Notes: a model not told the origin generated them from the sequence alone. 21,065 bases of DNA from Leptolinea sp. UBA1437 (GCA_002329625.1 DCTP01000147.1:9253-30317); one strand, 5' to 3'; shown: positions 6,922 through 13,660, counted from the first letter of the stretch. Numbers and translations are program-made.

Positions 6922-8667
6922 TTACTTGATTTCCCACTTTTCCCAATGTGCATAACCGGTTAACGTTTCGGGAGCGATGATATTCGGTTTGCGCAGAACC
7001 AAACTGCTATACCAGTAAATGGGGTTGATAATCGCTTCTTCTTCGATAATAATTTCATCGGAACGGGCGTATAATGCAGCTCGGGCTTTCGGATCGGTTT
7101 CTTTTCCGGCTTTCTTCACAACTTCTTCGTACTCGATATAAGCCGGATTGGATTTATCCGTACAATCTTTTGACGGCCAATCTGTAACGGCCTGATAAGC
7201 CGTACCACATAAAAAGACATCGGCGGTGAAATTGTTGGCATCCATATAATCTTGAACCCAGGTGCTGCGATAAACATTATCCAAACCCTGTTGCCGTTCA
7301 ACCTTATAGACAGCCCATTCACTATTCTTTAAGTTTACAGTGATCCCTAAGATATTTTGCCACATATATTGGATTGTTTCAGCCAGCATTTTCCTGGATT
7401 CACTGGTATTGAAATTGTAAGTAACAACGATATCTTTCGGTTGAATTCCTTTTTCCTTGCAATACTCGTCAATCAGTGCTTTCGCCGCTTCCGGATCATA
7501 CATGATGCCCAAATCGGGATAATCTTCGACTTTCGGCGCCCCGTCAACTCCCGGATGGATATAAAACGGTGCCGCTATTCCCTCTTTAAGTGTCTTCACC
7601 ACAGCTTCTTTGTCCACCGCAAGGCTTAACGCTTTTCGGATTCGAACGTCATCGGTCGGAGGGAGCCATTCGTTGTAAATAAGAAACTCGGTTCCGACCG
7701 AATCTGTCGAAGGTTTGATCTGATCCTTGAAAGCCGGATCAGAAATAATTCGATCATAATCGGCACTGGGAATTCCGGCTTCATCCATATTTCCGGCTTC
7801 GTATTCCGCTAAAGCAGCGGATGTATCGATCAAAGAATAATGAACTCCGGCAATCTTAGGCTTCGGTACAAATTCCGTTCCCGGCCAAAAAGGATTGGCG
7901 ATAATTGTCAGATGGGAGTCATGAACCCATTCTTCCAATGTAAACGGACCATACCCCTGGTAAAATCCGGTTTCTGTCCACCGTTCGCCCAAAGCTTCAT
8001 TACAGGCATCTCCGTCTATAATCCACGAAGGCATAGCATGTAACATCCACATGCTCAGGATGTTAAGATTGAATACACCGGCTTCTTTGAAGGTATATTC
8101 TATGGTGTAATCATCCAGAGCTTTAACACCGACGGTTGAAAAATCTGGACGAGCCACCGGCGTGCCTTCTCCCTCTTCAACCGGCGTATTATAAGCTTCC
8201 GCCCCTTCTATCAGATTGGCAACATAGGCATAACCGGATGCTGTTTCCGGTCGTAGCGTTCTTTCTGCGCCATAGACAAAATCATGAGCGGTGACATAGC
8301 GCACATTCCCATTGCAGTCTTTAACTTCCTCCACTGCTTTTGTCTCGGGATTATAACGGACCCAGGGAACATTCTGCAGCAATTTGAATGTATAGACTCT
8401 ACCGTCATCTGAAACCGAATATTCAGTTGCCATCCCCGGTTCCAACAATCCTGTGGTTTCATTTTGTCTCATGATGCCGACTGTCATTTCATCAACCAAT
8501 TGAATTCCAATGAAATCGGTCACCAAAGCCTGGTCAATAGAAGGTATATCTCCGCTGCCAAAGTATGTTCGGAAATACTTTGCTTCATCGGCGAGGACAG
8601 GCATTGCAATCAGCATGAGCGAAACCATCGTAATGCTGAATAATAAAAGCAATTTTCTGTTAATCAT
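6922..8667 (-). CDS. Family 5 extracellular solute-binding protein (peptide/nickel type ABC transporter)
   Basis: A 581-residue exported binding protein of the OppA/DppA class that captures peptides or similar ligands for an ABC importer. A Sec signal peptide is clear: N-R-K, then a hydrophobic core at 6-21, with likely cleavage after A-M-P-V-L-A (residue 26). There is no lipobox Cys. Family landmarks include the early T-D-F-I-G-I-Q-L-V-D-E stretch, L-L-Q-N-V-P-W-V and T-A-H-D-F-V-Y-G-A-E-R with a following A-Y-V-A-N-L-I-E-G-A. The start is ATG 8667, with AAAGG 7 nt upstream, not the in-frame GTG 8673. Permease and ATPase genes, normally adjacent, are absent, so it is an orphan or partners with genes elsewhere. 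The nearest upstream relic is an M20D amidohydrolase pseudogene. A 19-nt near-palindrome lies 33 nt before the start. Ligand cannot be told from sequence. Confidence 0.92.
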   Translation of the reverse strand: MINRKLLLLFSITMVSLMLIAMPVLADEAKYFRTYFGSGDIPSIDQALVTDFIGIQLVDEMTVGIMRQNETTGLLEPGMATEYSVSDDGRVYTFKLLQNVPWVRYNPETKAVEEVKDCNGNVRYVTAHDFVYGAERTLRPETASGYAYVANLIEGAEAYNTPVEEGEGTPVARPDFSTVGVKALDDYTIEYTFKEAGVFNLNILSMWMLHAMPSWIIDGDACNEALGERWTETGFYQGYGPFTLEEWVHDSHLTIIANPFWPGTEFVPKPKIAGVHYSLIDTSAALAEYEAGNMDEAGIPSADYDRIISDPAFKDQIKPSTDSVGTEFLIYNEWLPPTDDVRIRKALSLAVDKEAVVKTLKEGIAAPFYIHPGVDGAPKVEDYPDLGIMYDPEAAKALIDEYCKEKGIQPKDIVVTYNFNTSESRKMLAETIQYMWQNILGITVNLKNSEWAVYKVERQQGLDNVYRSTWVQDYMDANNFTADVFLCGTAYQAVTDWPSKDCTDKSNPAYIEYEEVVKKAGKETDPKARAALYARSDEIIIEEEAIINPIYWYSSLVLRKPNIIAPETLTGYAHWEKWEIK

Positions 8668-8699
8668 AGTCACACCTTTCTTTGTTTCTATATAAAGTT

Positions 8700-8718
8700 C
8701 ATACCGAATTTCGATATG
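8700..8718. promoter_or_regulatory. Near-perfect 19-nt dyad upstream of the binding-protein gene, possible operator
   Basis: CATACCGAA and TTCGATATG are reverse complements except at one position (which still pairs as G-U in RNA), around a single central base. The position, 33-51 nt before the ATG, suits a repressor site or a 5'-end hairpin. No regulator gene lies nearby. Confidence 0.4.
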
Positions 8719-8832
8719 TCATTAAAAAATGGTAAAAACTCTTTTGAAAATAAAACGATAAATACGATATTAATCTAAGAATGGTTATTTTTCAAGGTTT
8801 TCGTCATAATTTGTTATTGAGAAATAAAAAGA

Positions 8833-9347
8833 TTACATGTGCAATTTTCCAATGGATTTAGTCAAAGACAAAAAGACCCTTTCGATCAGGAGTGCATTTA
8901 TCGTGAAATATAGTGAAAAATCTTCGCAACCCATTTCTGACGGTATCTCATCCGTTATTGTATCCGGCTCGAATGAATCCTTTAAAATCTCGCCGATTTT
9001 AGCGATCAGTTTTGGATCGTTGTTTACCGGCGGCATCACCTGAGAATAAGTTAATTGATAGGTCGCTCTGGTTGGCTGCGTAATACTCCCTTATTTTCTG
9101 AAGCATATTCATTCATTAGCAACGCATCCAGACAGGCTCTTATTCCCAGTGTCAGCTGCGCTTCTTTTCCTCTGAGGAATCCAACCACTCCGGTTTCTCC
9201 GATACTGGTTTGAACTTCAAGTCCTAGATTTTTTATATATTCTGCGACTTTTTCCGCTGTTCAATATTCCATGAAACCCAACTCGGGAAAACGGTGAAAA
9301 TCCTTCCTTATCCGTACCAGTTCATCTTTTATTTCGATTATTTTGGT
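8833..9347 (-). pseudogene. Remnant of an M20D amidohydrolase/peptidase (HipO/AmhX-like)
   Basis: Reading the minus strand from 9347 gives a classical M20D N-terminus: L-V-R-I-R-K-D-F-H-R-F-P-E-L-G-F-M-E-Y, then an in-frame TGA (9261-9263) where the family usually has Arg or another residue. It continues T-A-E-K-V-A-E-Y-I-K-N-L-G-L-E-V-Q, T-G-V-V-G, and R-A-C-L-D-A-L-L where R-A-D-M-D-A-L-P is expected, so a metal-ligand Asp is lost. After Y-A-S-E-N-K-G-V it breaks off near 9070. About 220 residues are missing, and the C-terminal part resumes in another frame from about 9060: Y-Q-L-T-Y, V-N-N-D-P-K-L, S-E-M-G-C-E-D-F-S-L-Y-F. A second, in-frame deletion joins this to the family's last helix (A-L-L-I-E-R-V-F-L-S-L-T). 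No start codon survives. Intact relatives are about 390 residues. This cannot make an active enzyme. Confidence 0.88.
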
Positions 9348-9511
9348 CTAAATCCGCAAGCCCGTAAACCGCTTAAACTGCTATTCATAAAGTCATTATT
9401 AAATTTTTGATATGCTTTCCTGTCTTTGTTTTCCTATCAAGAAAGCATCTTATGAATTTTTATTTGAGATGATATTATTGCTGAATAACGACACATAAAG
9501 ATGTGCCTTCC
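9348..9511. other. Gap between the M20D remnant and the tRNA promoter
   Basis: I see no gene here. An 8-bp inverted repeat (ATGCTTTC at 9412-9419 and GAAAGCAT at 9441-9448, 21-nt loop) is the only structure. An ATG at about 9391 on the minus strand starts a short frame that may be the original start region of the dead amidohydrolase. Confidence 0.4.
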
Positions 9512-9540
9512 TTGACGATTTCCTCTTCCAGGTGTATATT
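9512..9540 (+). promoter_or_regulatory. Sigma-70-type promoter of the tRNA-Arg gene
   Basis: TTGACG (9512-9517) and TATATT (9535-9540) are separated by exactly 17 nt, each 5 of 6 to consensus. The expected transcription start is near 9547, about 18 nt before the mature tRNA 5' end, a normal short leader. Confidence 0.75.
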
Positions 9541-9564
9541 AAAACAGCCTGAAAAAAGGCTATT

Positions 9565-9638
9565 GCCCTCATAGCTCAATTGGACAGAGCGTTTGCTTGC
9601 GGAGCAAAAGGTTGGGGATTCGACTTCCTCTGGGGGCG
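9565..9638 (+). tRNA. tRNA-Arg, anticodon GCG
   Basis: All four arms fold: acceptor GCCCTCA with TGGGGGC (one G-U pair), D-stem GCTC/GAGC with A at position 20 (an arginine identity base), anticodon stem TTTGC/GCAAA, 5-nt variable loop AGGTT, T-stem GGGGA/TCCTC with loop TTCGACT. The 7-nt anticodon loop TTGCGGA puts GCG at 34-36, reading CGC and CGU arginine codons. The body closely resembles bacterial tRNA-Arg(ACG), so position 34 has G where most bacteria have an A edited to inosine. The discriminator is G (9638); the following CTCA is not a canonical CCA, so the tail would be added enzymatically. Promoter and candidate terminator are both present, which argues for a live gene. Length 74 nt. 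Confidence 0.88.
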
Positions 9639-9679
9639 CTCATTTATTGTTTTTCTTAAAAATTGATAGACCTTTTTTT

Positions 9680-9699
9680 GATGCCTTTAAAGAGGCATC
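9680..9699 (+). terminator. Candidate terminator after the tRNA gene
   Basis: A perfect 7-bp stem (GATGCCT/AGGCATC, 6-nt loop) begins 41 nt after the tRNA and is followed by GTTTAATT, a poor T-tract. It is the only stem close downstream. Confidence 0.4.
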
Positions 9700-9816
9700 G
9701 TTTAATTAGAAAAGAGTCGGCAATTTAATAAACATCGATCCGGTGAGGAATCTATGTTTATCTGTTTCTAAAACAGAATAAATAAAATATCATTCGTTGT
9801 CGGAATTGATTAATCC

Positions 9817-9861
9817 AAGATCATCGTTCGGAATTTGATGATTATTCCGAACGATGATCTT
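9817..9861. repeat. Perfect 18-bp inverted repeat just after the CoA-disulfide reductase stop
   Basis: Arms 9817-9834 and 9844-9861 are exact reverse complements around a 9-nt loop, starting 8 nt beyond the stop of the minus-strand gene. The stem is strong but no T-run follows on either strand. It may act as a 3'-end barrier, a factor-assisted terminator, or a copy of a dispersed palindromic repeat. Confidence 0.75.
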
Positions 9862-9868
9862 ATCGGTT

Positions 9869-11536
9869 CTATTTATAATGAGTTGCGCGGAAAAATTTCA
9901 TGCCGCCCGGATATACTTTTACATTTTGAAATCCGTTCGCCATCAGGATTCTTGCAGCGTTATAAGCCCGGACACCCATTGCACAAAAAATAATAATTTC
10001 TTTCTCTTTATCAATTTCAGACAGTCTTGATCGGAGCTGTCCCAACGGAATATTCAAAGCCTCTGGCAAGGCATAAATTTGGCACTCTGCCTCTTCGCGC
10101 ACATCCAATAACAGAGTTTTTTTCGGATCATAATGTTCTACAATATCCCATTCGGTAAAAAAGACCCTGGATTTAAGGACATTTTCTGCAACAAATCCTG
10201 CCATATTGACCGGGTCTTTCGCAGAAGAAAAAGGAGGTGCATAAGCGAATTCAAGCGATTTCAGATCCCAAATTGTTCCGCCGAGACGAATAGCGGTCCC
10301 GATGGTATCGATTCGTTTATCCACTCCTTCTTTTCCGATAATCTGTGCTCCGAATATCTTATTTCCATCCGTAGAAAAAAGCAGTTTAATGGCCATCGGA
10401 GATGCTCCTGGATAATAACTCGCATGAGAATTTTGCAGGATGATTATTTTTTCATAATCCTTTCCTTTGACAAAACCGTTTTTCAAAAGAGTTTTTTCAT
10501 TTGTACCCGTATTCGCGGCACATAAATCAAAGATCTTGACAATCGCTGATCCTTGAGTTCCCTGATATTGATCGTTTTCCCCAGCAATGTTATTGGCAGC
10601 GATACGTCCTTGTTTGTTAGCCGGTCCGGCTAACGGAATCATTGTTTTGCCTTTATTGATAAAATCTTCAACTTCAATGACATCACCGACCGCGTAAATG
10701 TTAGGATCGGATGTCCGCAGTGCTTTGTCAACTACAATTCCCCCGCGGGCATTCATTGCTAAGCCCGCCGAACGGGCTAGATCACTGTTCGGTTTGACAC
10801 CGATCGCTAAAATTACGAGTCGAGTGGTTAATTGTTTCCCATCGGATAAGTTAACTAGAATCGATTCATCGGTTTCCGTAAAAGAGGTGACTCCATTCCC
10901 AAGATAAAGCGACACACCATTTTTTTCTAATGTTTTATGAATAAGCTGCGCCATTTCAAAATCAAATGGTGCCATTACCTGGTTTAGCATTTCAACCAAA
11001 GACACAGCCATTCCAAGTTGGCGAAGGTTTTCAGCCATTTCGACTCCAATGAACCCACCTCCGATTATGACGGCATCATTGATTTTATTTTGCCGAATAT
11101 ATTGGCGGATTCGATCTGCATCATCGACTGTCCAGAGAGAAAAAATGAACTTTGAGTGAATGCCCGGGATATTCGGTATAATCGGTGAGGACCCCGTTGC
11201 CAGGACCAATGTATCATAACTTTCAACCGATTCTTGGGAAGTGGCCAAATTTTTAACAGTGATCGTTTTGTTTTCGCGATCAATCGAGATTACTTCCTGT
11301 TGGATGCGAACATCAATGTTGAATTTTGATTTCAAAGATTCTGGAGTTTGTAGTAGAAGAGTATCCCGTCTTGGAATTACATCTCCTACATGGTAAGGCA
11401 AGCCACAATTCGCATAAGAAACATATTTTCCGCGTTCGAAAAGGATTATATGGGAACTTTCGTCCAGTCTGCGTAACCTGGCTGCGGTAGAAGCTCCTCC
11501 CGCAACTCCGCCAACGATAATAACTTTTTTGCTCAT
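9869..11536 (-). CDS. cdr: CoA-disulfide reductase with C-terminal rhodanese domain
   Basis: A 555-residue flavoprotein of the CoA-disulfide/persulfide reductase family, which uses NAD(P)H to reduce CoA disulfides or persulfides in the cytoplasm. The FAD-binding loop V-G-G-V-A-G-G is at 8-14, and the single redox Cys of this family is Cys44 in S-Y-A-N-C-G-L-P-Y. The NAD(P)-binding motif I-I-G-G-G-F-I-G-V-E lies at 157-166. A-V-G-D (second FAD contact) and the dimerisation domain follow. A rhodanese domain occupies about 465-555, with active loop C-A-M-G-V-R (Cys518), so it matches CoADR-Rhd or NADH-dependent persulfide reductase proteins linked to sulfane-sulfur handling. The start is supported by AGGAGG 8 nt upstream. 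It appears monocistronic, with no sulfur-metabolism neighbours; physiological substrate is open. Confidence 0.93.
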   Translation of the reverse strand: MSKKVIIVGGVAGGASTAARLRRLDESSHIILFERGKYVSYANCGLPYHVGDVIPRRDTLLLQTPESLKSKFNIDVRIQQEVISIDRENKTITVKNLATSQESVESYDTLVLATGSSPIIPNIPGIHSKFIFSLWTVDDADRIRQYIRQNKINDAVIIGGGFIGVEMAENLRQLGMAVSLVEMLNQVMAPFDFEMAQLIHKTLEKNGVSLYLGNGVTSFTETDESILVNLSDGKQLTTRLVILAIGVKPNSDLARSAGLAMNARGGIVVDKALRTSDPNIYAVGDVIEVEDFINKGKTMIPLAGPANKQGRIAANNIAGENDQYQGTQGSAIVKIFDLCAANTGTNEKTLLKNGFVKGKDYEKIIILQNSHASYYPGASPMAIKLLFSTDGNKIFGAQIIGKEGVDKRIDTIGTAIRLGGTIWDLKSLEFAYAPPFSSAKDPVNMAGFVAENVLKSRVFFTEWDIVEHYDPKKTLLLDVREEAECQIYALPEALNIPLGQLRSRLSEIDKEKEIIIFCAMGVRAYNAARILMANGFQNVKVYPGGMKFFRATHYK

Positions 11537-11723
11537 GAAAAAAGCCTCCTAAATGAGGATAAAGAAAACAAATTTTCATCTATCTTAACATATGTGAAAC
11601 CATCTAAGAGATTTTTATATATTTTAAATTGCACGAATGGATGGTCTGAAAGAATGAAAATTGGACTTCATCAAATTCGATCCAATAAGTTCATTAATTT
11701 ACTGTGAATTTTATTTTAAAAAG

Positions 11724-11752
11724 GTTTGCCGAATTTTATAAGAGCGGCAAAC
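11724..11752. repeat. 8-bp GC-containing hairpin in the intergenic region
   Basis: GTTTGCCG and CGGCAAAC pair perfectly across a 13-nt loop; with one bulge the stem extends by AAAG/CTTT. No T-run follows on the plus strand. It may be part of an untranslated RNA or a processing site. Confidence 0.4.
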
Positions 11753-11962
11753 TCTTTGAAACGAAATTCTCCCTTACGATAAAAATGTTTCGACGAAGTG
11801 CTTTTTTAAAATAAATGAAATTTGATCGGTCTTATCAAAAAAATTATAAAAAAGGGCTATGGAATAAAAAATTGAATTTTTGGGGAAGAATATATTTCAT
11901 TTCTGTCTCATATATCTGATCTGCCGATCATTTATTGTAAATTTAATGAATAGAAATCCATT

Positions 11963-11983
11963 CGGAATGAATTCCGTTTTTTT
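11963..11983 (+). terminator. Short terminator-like hairpin on the plus strand
   Basis: CGGAA and TTCCG pair around a TGAA loop and are followed directly by seven Ts (11977-11983). No plus-strand gene precedes it in this region, so it would only make sense for an unannotated RNA. The stem has just five pairs. Confidence 0.3.
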
Positions 11984-11989
11984 AGATAT

Positions 11990-12028
11990 AAAGAAAAGCG
12001 TGCTGCAAAATTACGCACACTTTTCTTT
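11990..12028 (-). terminator. Terminator-like hairpin downstream of the small Lys-rich gene
   Basis: Nine pairs (AAAGAAAAG with CTTTTCTTT), one C-A mismatch, then GTGC/GCAC close an 11-nt loop. The minus-strand distal arm ends in a T-rich stretch. It lies about 65 nt after the stop of the minus-strand small gene and probably ends its transcript. Confidence 0.55.
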
Positions 12029-12093
12029 ATGATTTTCGGATTTATCCATCATATATTGTTTAAAATCAATTTAAAGAAGTTTCGATTCCGTTT

Positions 12094-12216
12094 TTAGACA
12101 GCTCCTGTTTCCTTATTTGTTTTCTCCCGTTTTAGCTTTCTTTTTTCTTTAATTGTCATTTTCGGCTTCTTTTTTTGCTCTTTTTTAGCCTTATCATTTT
12201 TCCCTGTATCAGCCAT
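12094..12216 (-). CDS. Small Lys-rich basic protein, 40 residues, function unknown
   Basis: A 40-codon gene starting M-A-D-T-G-K-N-D, with a core K-M-T-I-K-E-K-R-K-L-K-R-E-K. It has 14 Lys and 2 Arg against 6 acidic residues (net about +10), no Cys, no hydrophobic segment. The start at 12216 has AGGAGG five bases upstream; an ATG directly before it (12219) is too close to that site. A promoter with TTGACA, 17-nt spacing and TAGTAT lies at 12282-12310, and a terminator-like hairpin at 11990-12028, so every part of a transcription unit is present. The composition suggests a disordered, RNA-, ribosome- or DNA-binding protein. I have an unverified impression that similar short M-x-D-T-G-K proteins occur widely without annotation. 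No function can be assigned. Confidence 0.75.
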   Translation of the reverse strand: MADTGKNDKAKKEQKKKPKMTIKEKRKLKREKTNKETGAV

Positions 12217-12233
12217 CATAACCTCCTATGTTT

Positions 12234-12253
12234 TTCTTGAACCGGTTTAAGAA
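12234..12253 (-). promoter_or_regulatory. 20-nt near-perfect palindrome in the leader of the small Lys-rich gene
   Basis: Centred on AACCGGTT, it extends to TTCTTGAA/TTTAAGAA with a single asymmetric pair. It lies between the -10 box (12282-12287) and the Shine-Dalgarno (12221-12226), so it could be an operator or a leader hairpin with a CCGG loop. Confidence 0.4.
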
Positions 12254-12281
12254 GAAATGAATATCATTCAATCATTTTTCT

Positions 12282-12310
12282 ATACTATTTGAAATTGATT
12301 TACTTGTCAA
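12282..12310 (-). promoter_or_regulatory. Sigma-70-type promoter of the small Lys-rich gene
   Basis: On the minus strand TTGACA (plus 12305-12310, exact consensus) and TAGTAT (plus 12282-12287, 4 of 6) are 17 nt apart. The predicted transcript would have a leader of about 60 nt. Confidence 0.7.
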
Positions 12311-12342
12311 CAAACCAGACGTATATTTTCTCGGTCATTTAA

Positions 12343-12374
12343 TCCGGCCTATAATATTTTTTATAGGAATCGGA
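12343..12374. repeat. Hairpin at the stop of the 17-codon micro-ORF
   Basis: CCTATAA and TTATAGG (12348-12354, 12361-12367) pair perfectly around a 6-nt loop; TCCG/CGGA extends the stem across a small internal loop. On the minus strand it begins inside the micro-ORF. Confidence 0.45.
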
Positions 12375-12414
12375 CCAGTTTAAGTGAAGCAAACCGAAGA
12401 AAATTATTAAGCAT
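12361..12414 (-). CDS. Possible 17-residue micro-ORF downstream of wecB
   Basis: An ATG at 12414 with GGAG five bases upstream opens a 17-codon frame (MLNNFLRFASLKLVRFL) ending inside a hairpin. The peptide is hydrophobic and basic. The good ribosome binding site and the hairpin are suggestive of a leader peptide or small membrane peptide, but a frame this short can arise by chance. Confidence 0.25.
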   Translation of the reverse strand: MLNNFLRFASLKLVRFL

Positions 12415-12535
12415 TTTGGCTCCTTTCTCTCAGCAAGTATCTGACGATTAAACAATCAGAGCCTCTTCCGATTCTCAGATTTTCCTGAATTTGTTTGTTA
12501 ATAAATTATATCGAAAAAAACAGACCTTTCAACAT

Positions 12536-13660
12536 TCATTTTTGTTCAGCATTAATCAGCTTGACAATTCGTTCCGCTGCCTTTCCGTCACCGTACGGGT
12601 TCGTAGCTTTGGACATTTTTTCCCATTGATCGGGGTGATCTAACAGATCGCATACGTGCGTATAAATATTTTCGGGATCTGTTCCCACCAATCGCACATT
12701 CCCGGAAATCACGCCTTCCGGACGTTCGGTCACTTCCCGAAGTACCAGTACCGGCACACCCATCCCCGGAGCCTCTTCTTGTAACCCTCCCGAATCGGTG
12801 AGTAATATCTTGCTGTTTTTCAACAGATAAACCATCGAAAGATAATCCAAAGGCGGAATCAAGCTGATATTCGGTTGATGATCCAAAATCGAAAAAACCG
12901 TTTTGCGGACGATCGGATTCAGGTGGACCGGGTAAACAATATGAACACGATCCGCATAAATTTGACTGATTTTCAAGATTGCATTACATATATCGACTAG
13001 CGGCTTTCCATGGTTTTCCCTTCGATGTGCCGTAATGGTTATAATTTCTTTTTCTCCGAAAGGGATCCCTTCTAAAGGAGTACCTTTTTCTTCAAACGGG
13101 ATTTTTAATGCTAGTTGCTGAGCGTCAATTACCGTATTTCCGGTAACATGGCAGATTTCTGGAGGTATTCCCTCACGGAGCAAATTTTGGCGTGCCATTT
13201 CAGTAGGGGCGAAGTGCAAATCAGCGATTACGCCGGCGATTTTCCGGTTGATTTCTTCGGGGAAAGGCGCCCATTTATTCCAGCTTCGAAGGCCGGCTTC
13301 CACGTGACCGACTTTAATTTGATTATAATAGGCAGCCAAGGCTGCAGCCATGACGGTTGTCGTATCCCCCTGAACCAGTATCCAATCCGGTTTTCTTTCC
13401 AGAAGAACCTTATTCATTTGTATGAGAATCGAAGCCGTGATATCCGACAGTGTCTGATTTTCTGTCATCAGGTTCAAATCGATATCCGGAGGAATGCTGA
13501 AAATCTGAAGCACTTGATCAAGCATTTCTCGATGTTGAGCCGTGAGGCAGACGATCGTTTCGATATGCGATTCCGCTTGAAGACATTTAATGACGGGTGC
13601 CATTTTAATCGCTTCCGGACGGGTGCCTACTACCACCATCACTTTCAGCCTGTTGTTCAT
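12536..13660 (-). CDS. wecB: UDP-N-acetylglucosamine 2-epimerase (non-hydrolysing)
   Basis: A cytoplasmic enzyme that interconverts UDP-GlcNAc and UDP-ManNAc, the entry to ManNAc-containing teichoic acids, capsules and other surface glycans. At 374 residues it has the normal length and all motifs: G-T-R-P-E-A-I-K-M-A-P-V-I at 12-24, A-Q-H-R-E-M-L-D-Q at 41-49, V-Q-G-D-T-T-T at 96-102, H-V-E-A-G-L-R-S at 119-126, P-F-P-E-E at 132-136, H-R-R-E-N at 212-216 and T-D-S-G-G-L-Q-E-E. By motif position Asp99, Glu121, Glu135 and His212 match the catalytic residues known in the E. coli enzyme (Asp95, Glu117, Glu131, His213). The start at 13660 has only a weak Shine-Dalgarno. No other glycan genes adjoin it; it is divergent from the yifB-like gene. 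Confidence 0.96.
   Translation of the reverse strand: MNNRLKVMVVVGTRPEAIKMAPVIKCLQAESHIETIVCLTAQHREMLDQVLQIFSIPPDIDLNLMTENQTLSDITASILIQMNKVLLERKPDWILVQGDTTTVMAAALAAYYNQIKVGHVEAGLRSWNKWAPFPEEINRKIAGVIADLHFAPTEMARQNLLREGIPPEICHVTGNTVIDAQQLALKIPFEEKGTPLEGIPFGEKEIITITAHRRENHGKPLVDICNAILKISQIYADRVHIVYPVHLNPIVRKTVFSILDHQPNISLIPPLDYLSMVYLLKNSKILLTDSGGLQEEAPGMGVPVLVLREVTERPEGVISGNVRLVGTDPENIYTHVCDLLDHPDQWEKMSKATNPYGDGKAAERIVKLINAEQK

Larger units (their letters stand above)
11537..12093. other. AT-rich intergenic region between cdr and the small Lys-rich gene
   Basis: No protein gene is supportable. Besides the terminator-like hairpins listed separately (11724-11752, 11963-11983, 11990-12028), it holds a small TGATC/GATCA stem near 11920. 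I found no convincing promoter for cdr. Confidence 0.5.
12217..12535. other. Intergenic region between wecB and the small Lys-rich gene
   Basis: It holds the small gene's promoter, a 20-nt leader dyad, a 17-codon micro-ORF with a hairpin at its stop, and otherwise nothing I can support. No clear intrinsic terminator for wecB is visible in the first 100 nt after its stop. Confidence 0.5.

Noticed and set aside
8837..9043. 68-residue plus-strand frame
   Set aside because: Antisense of the M20D C-terminal remnant, which matches a known family in the other orientation.
9546..9561. Small AGCCT/AGGCT hairpin just before the tRNA
   Set aside because: Lies in the short tRNA leader; five pairs with an A-only loop, no supported role.
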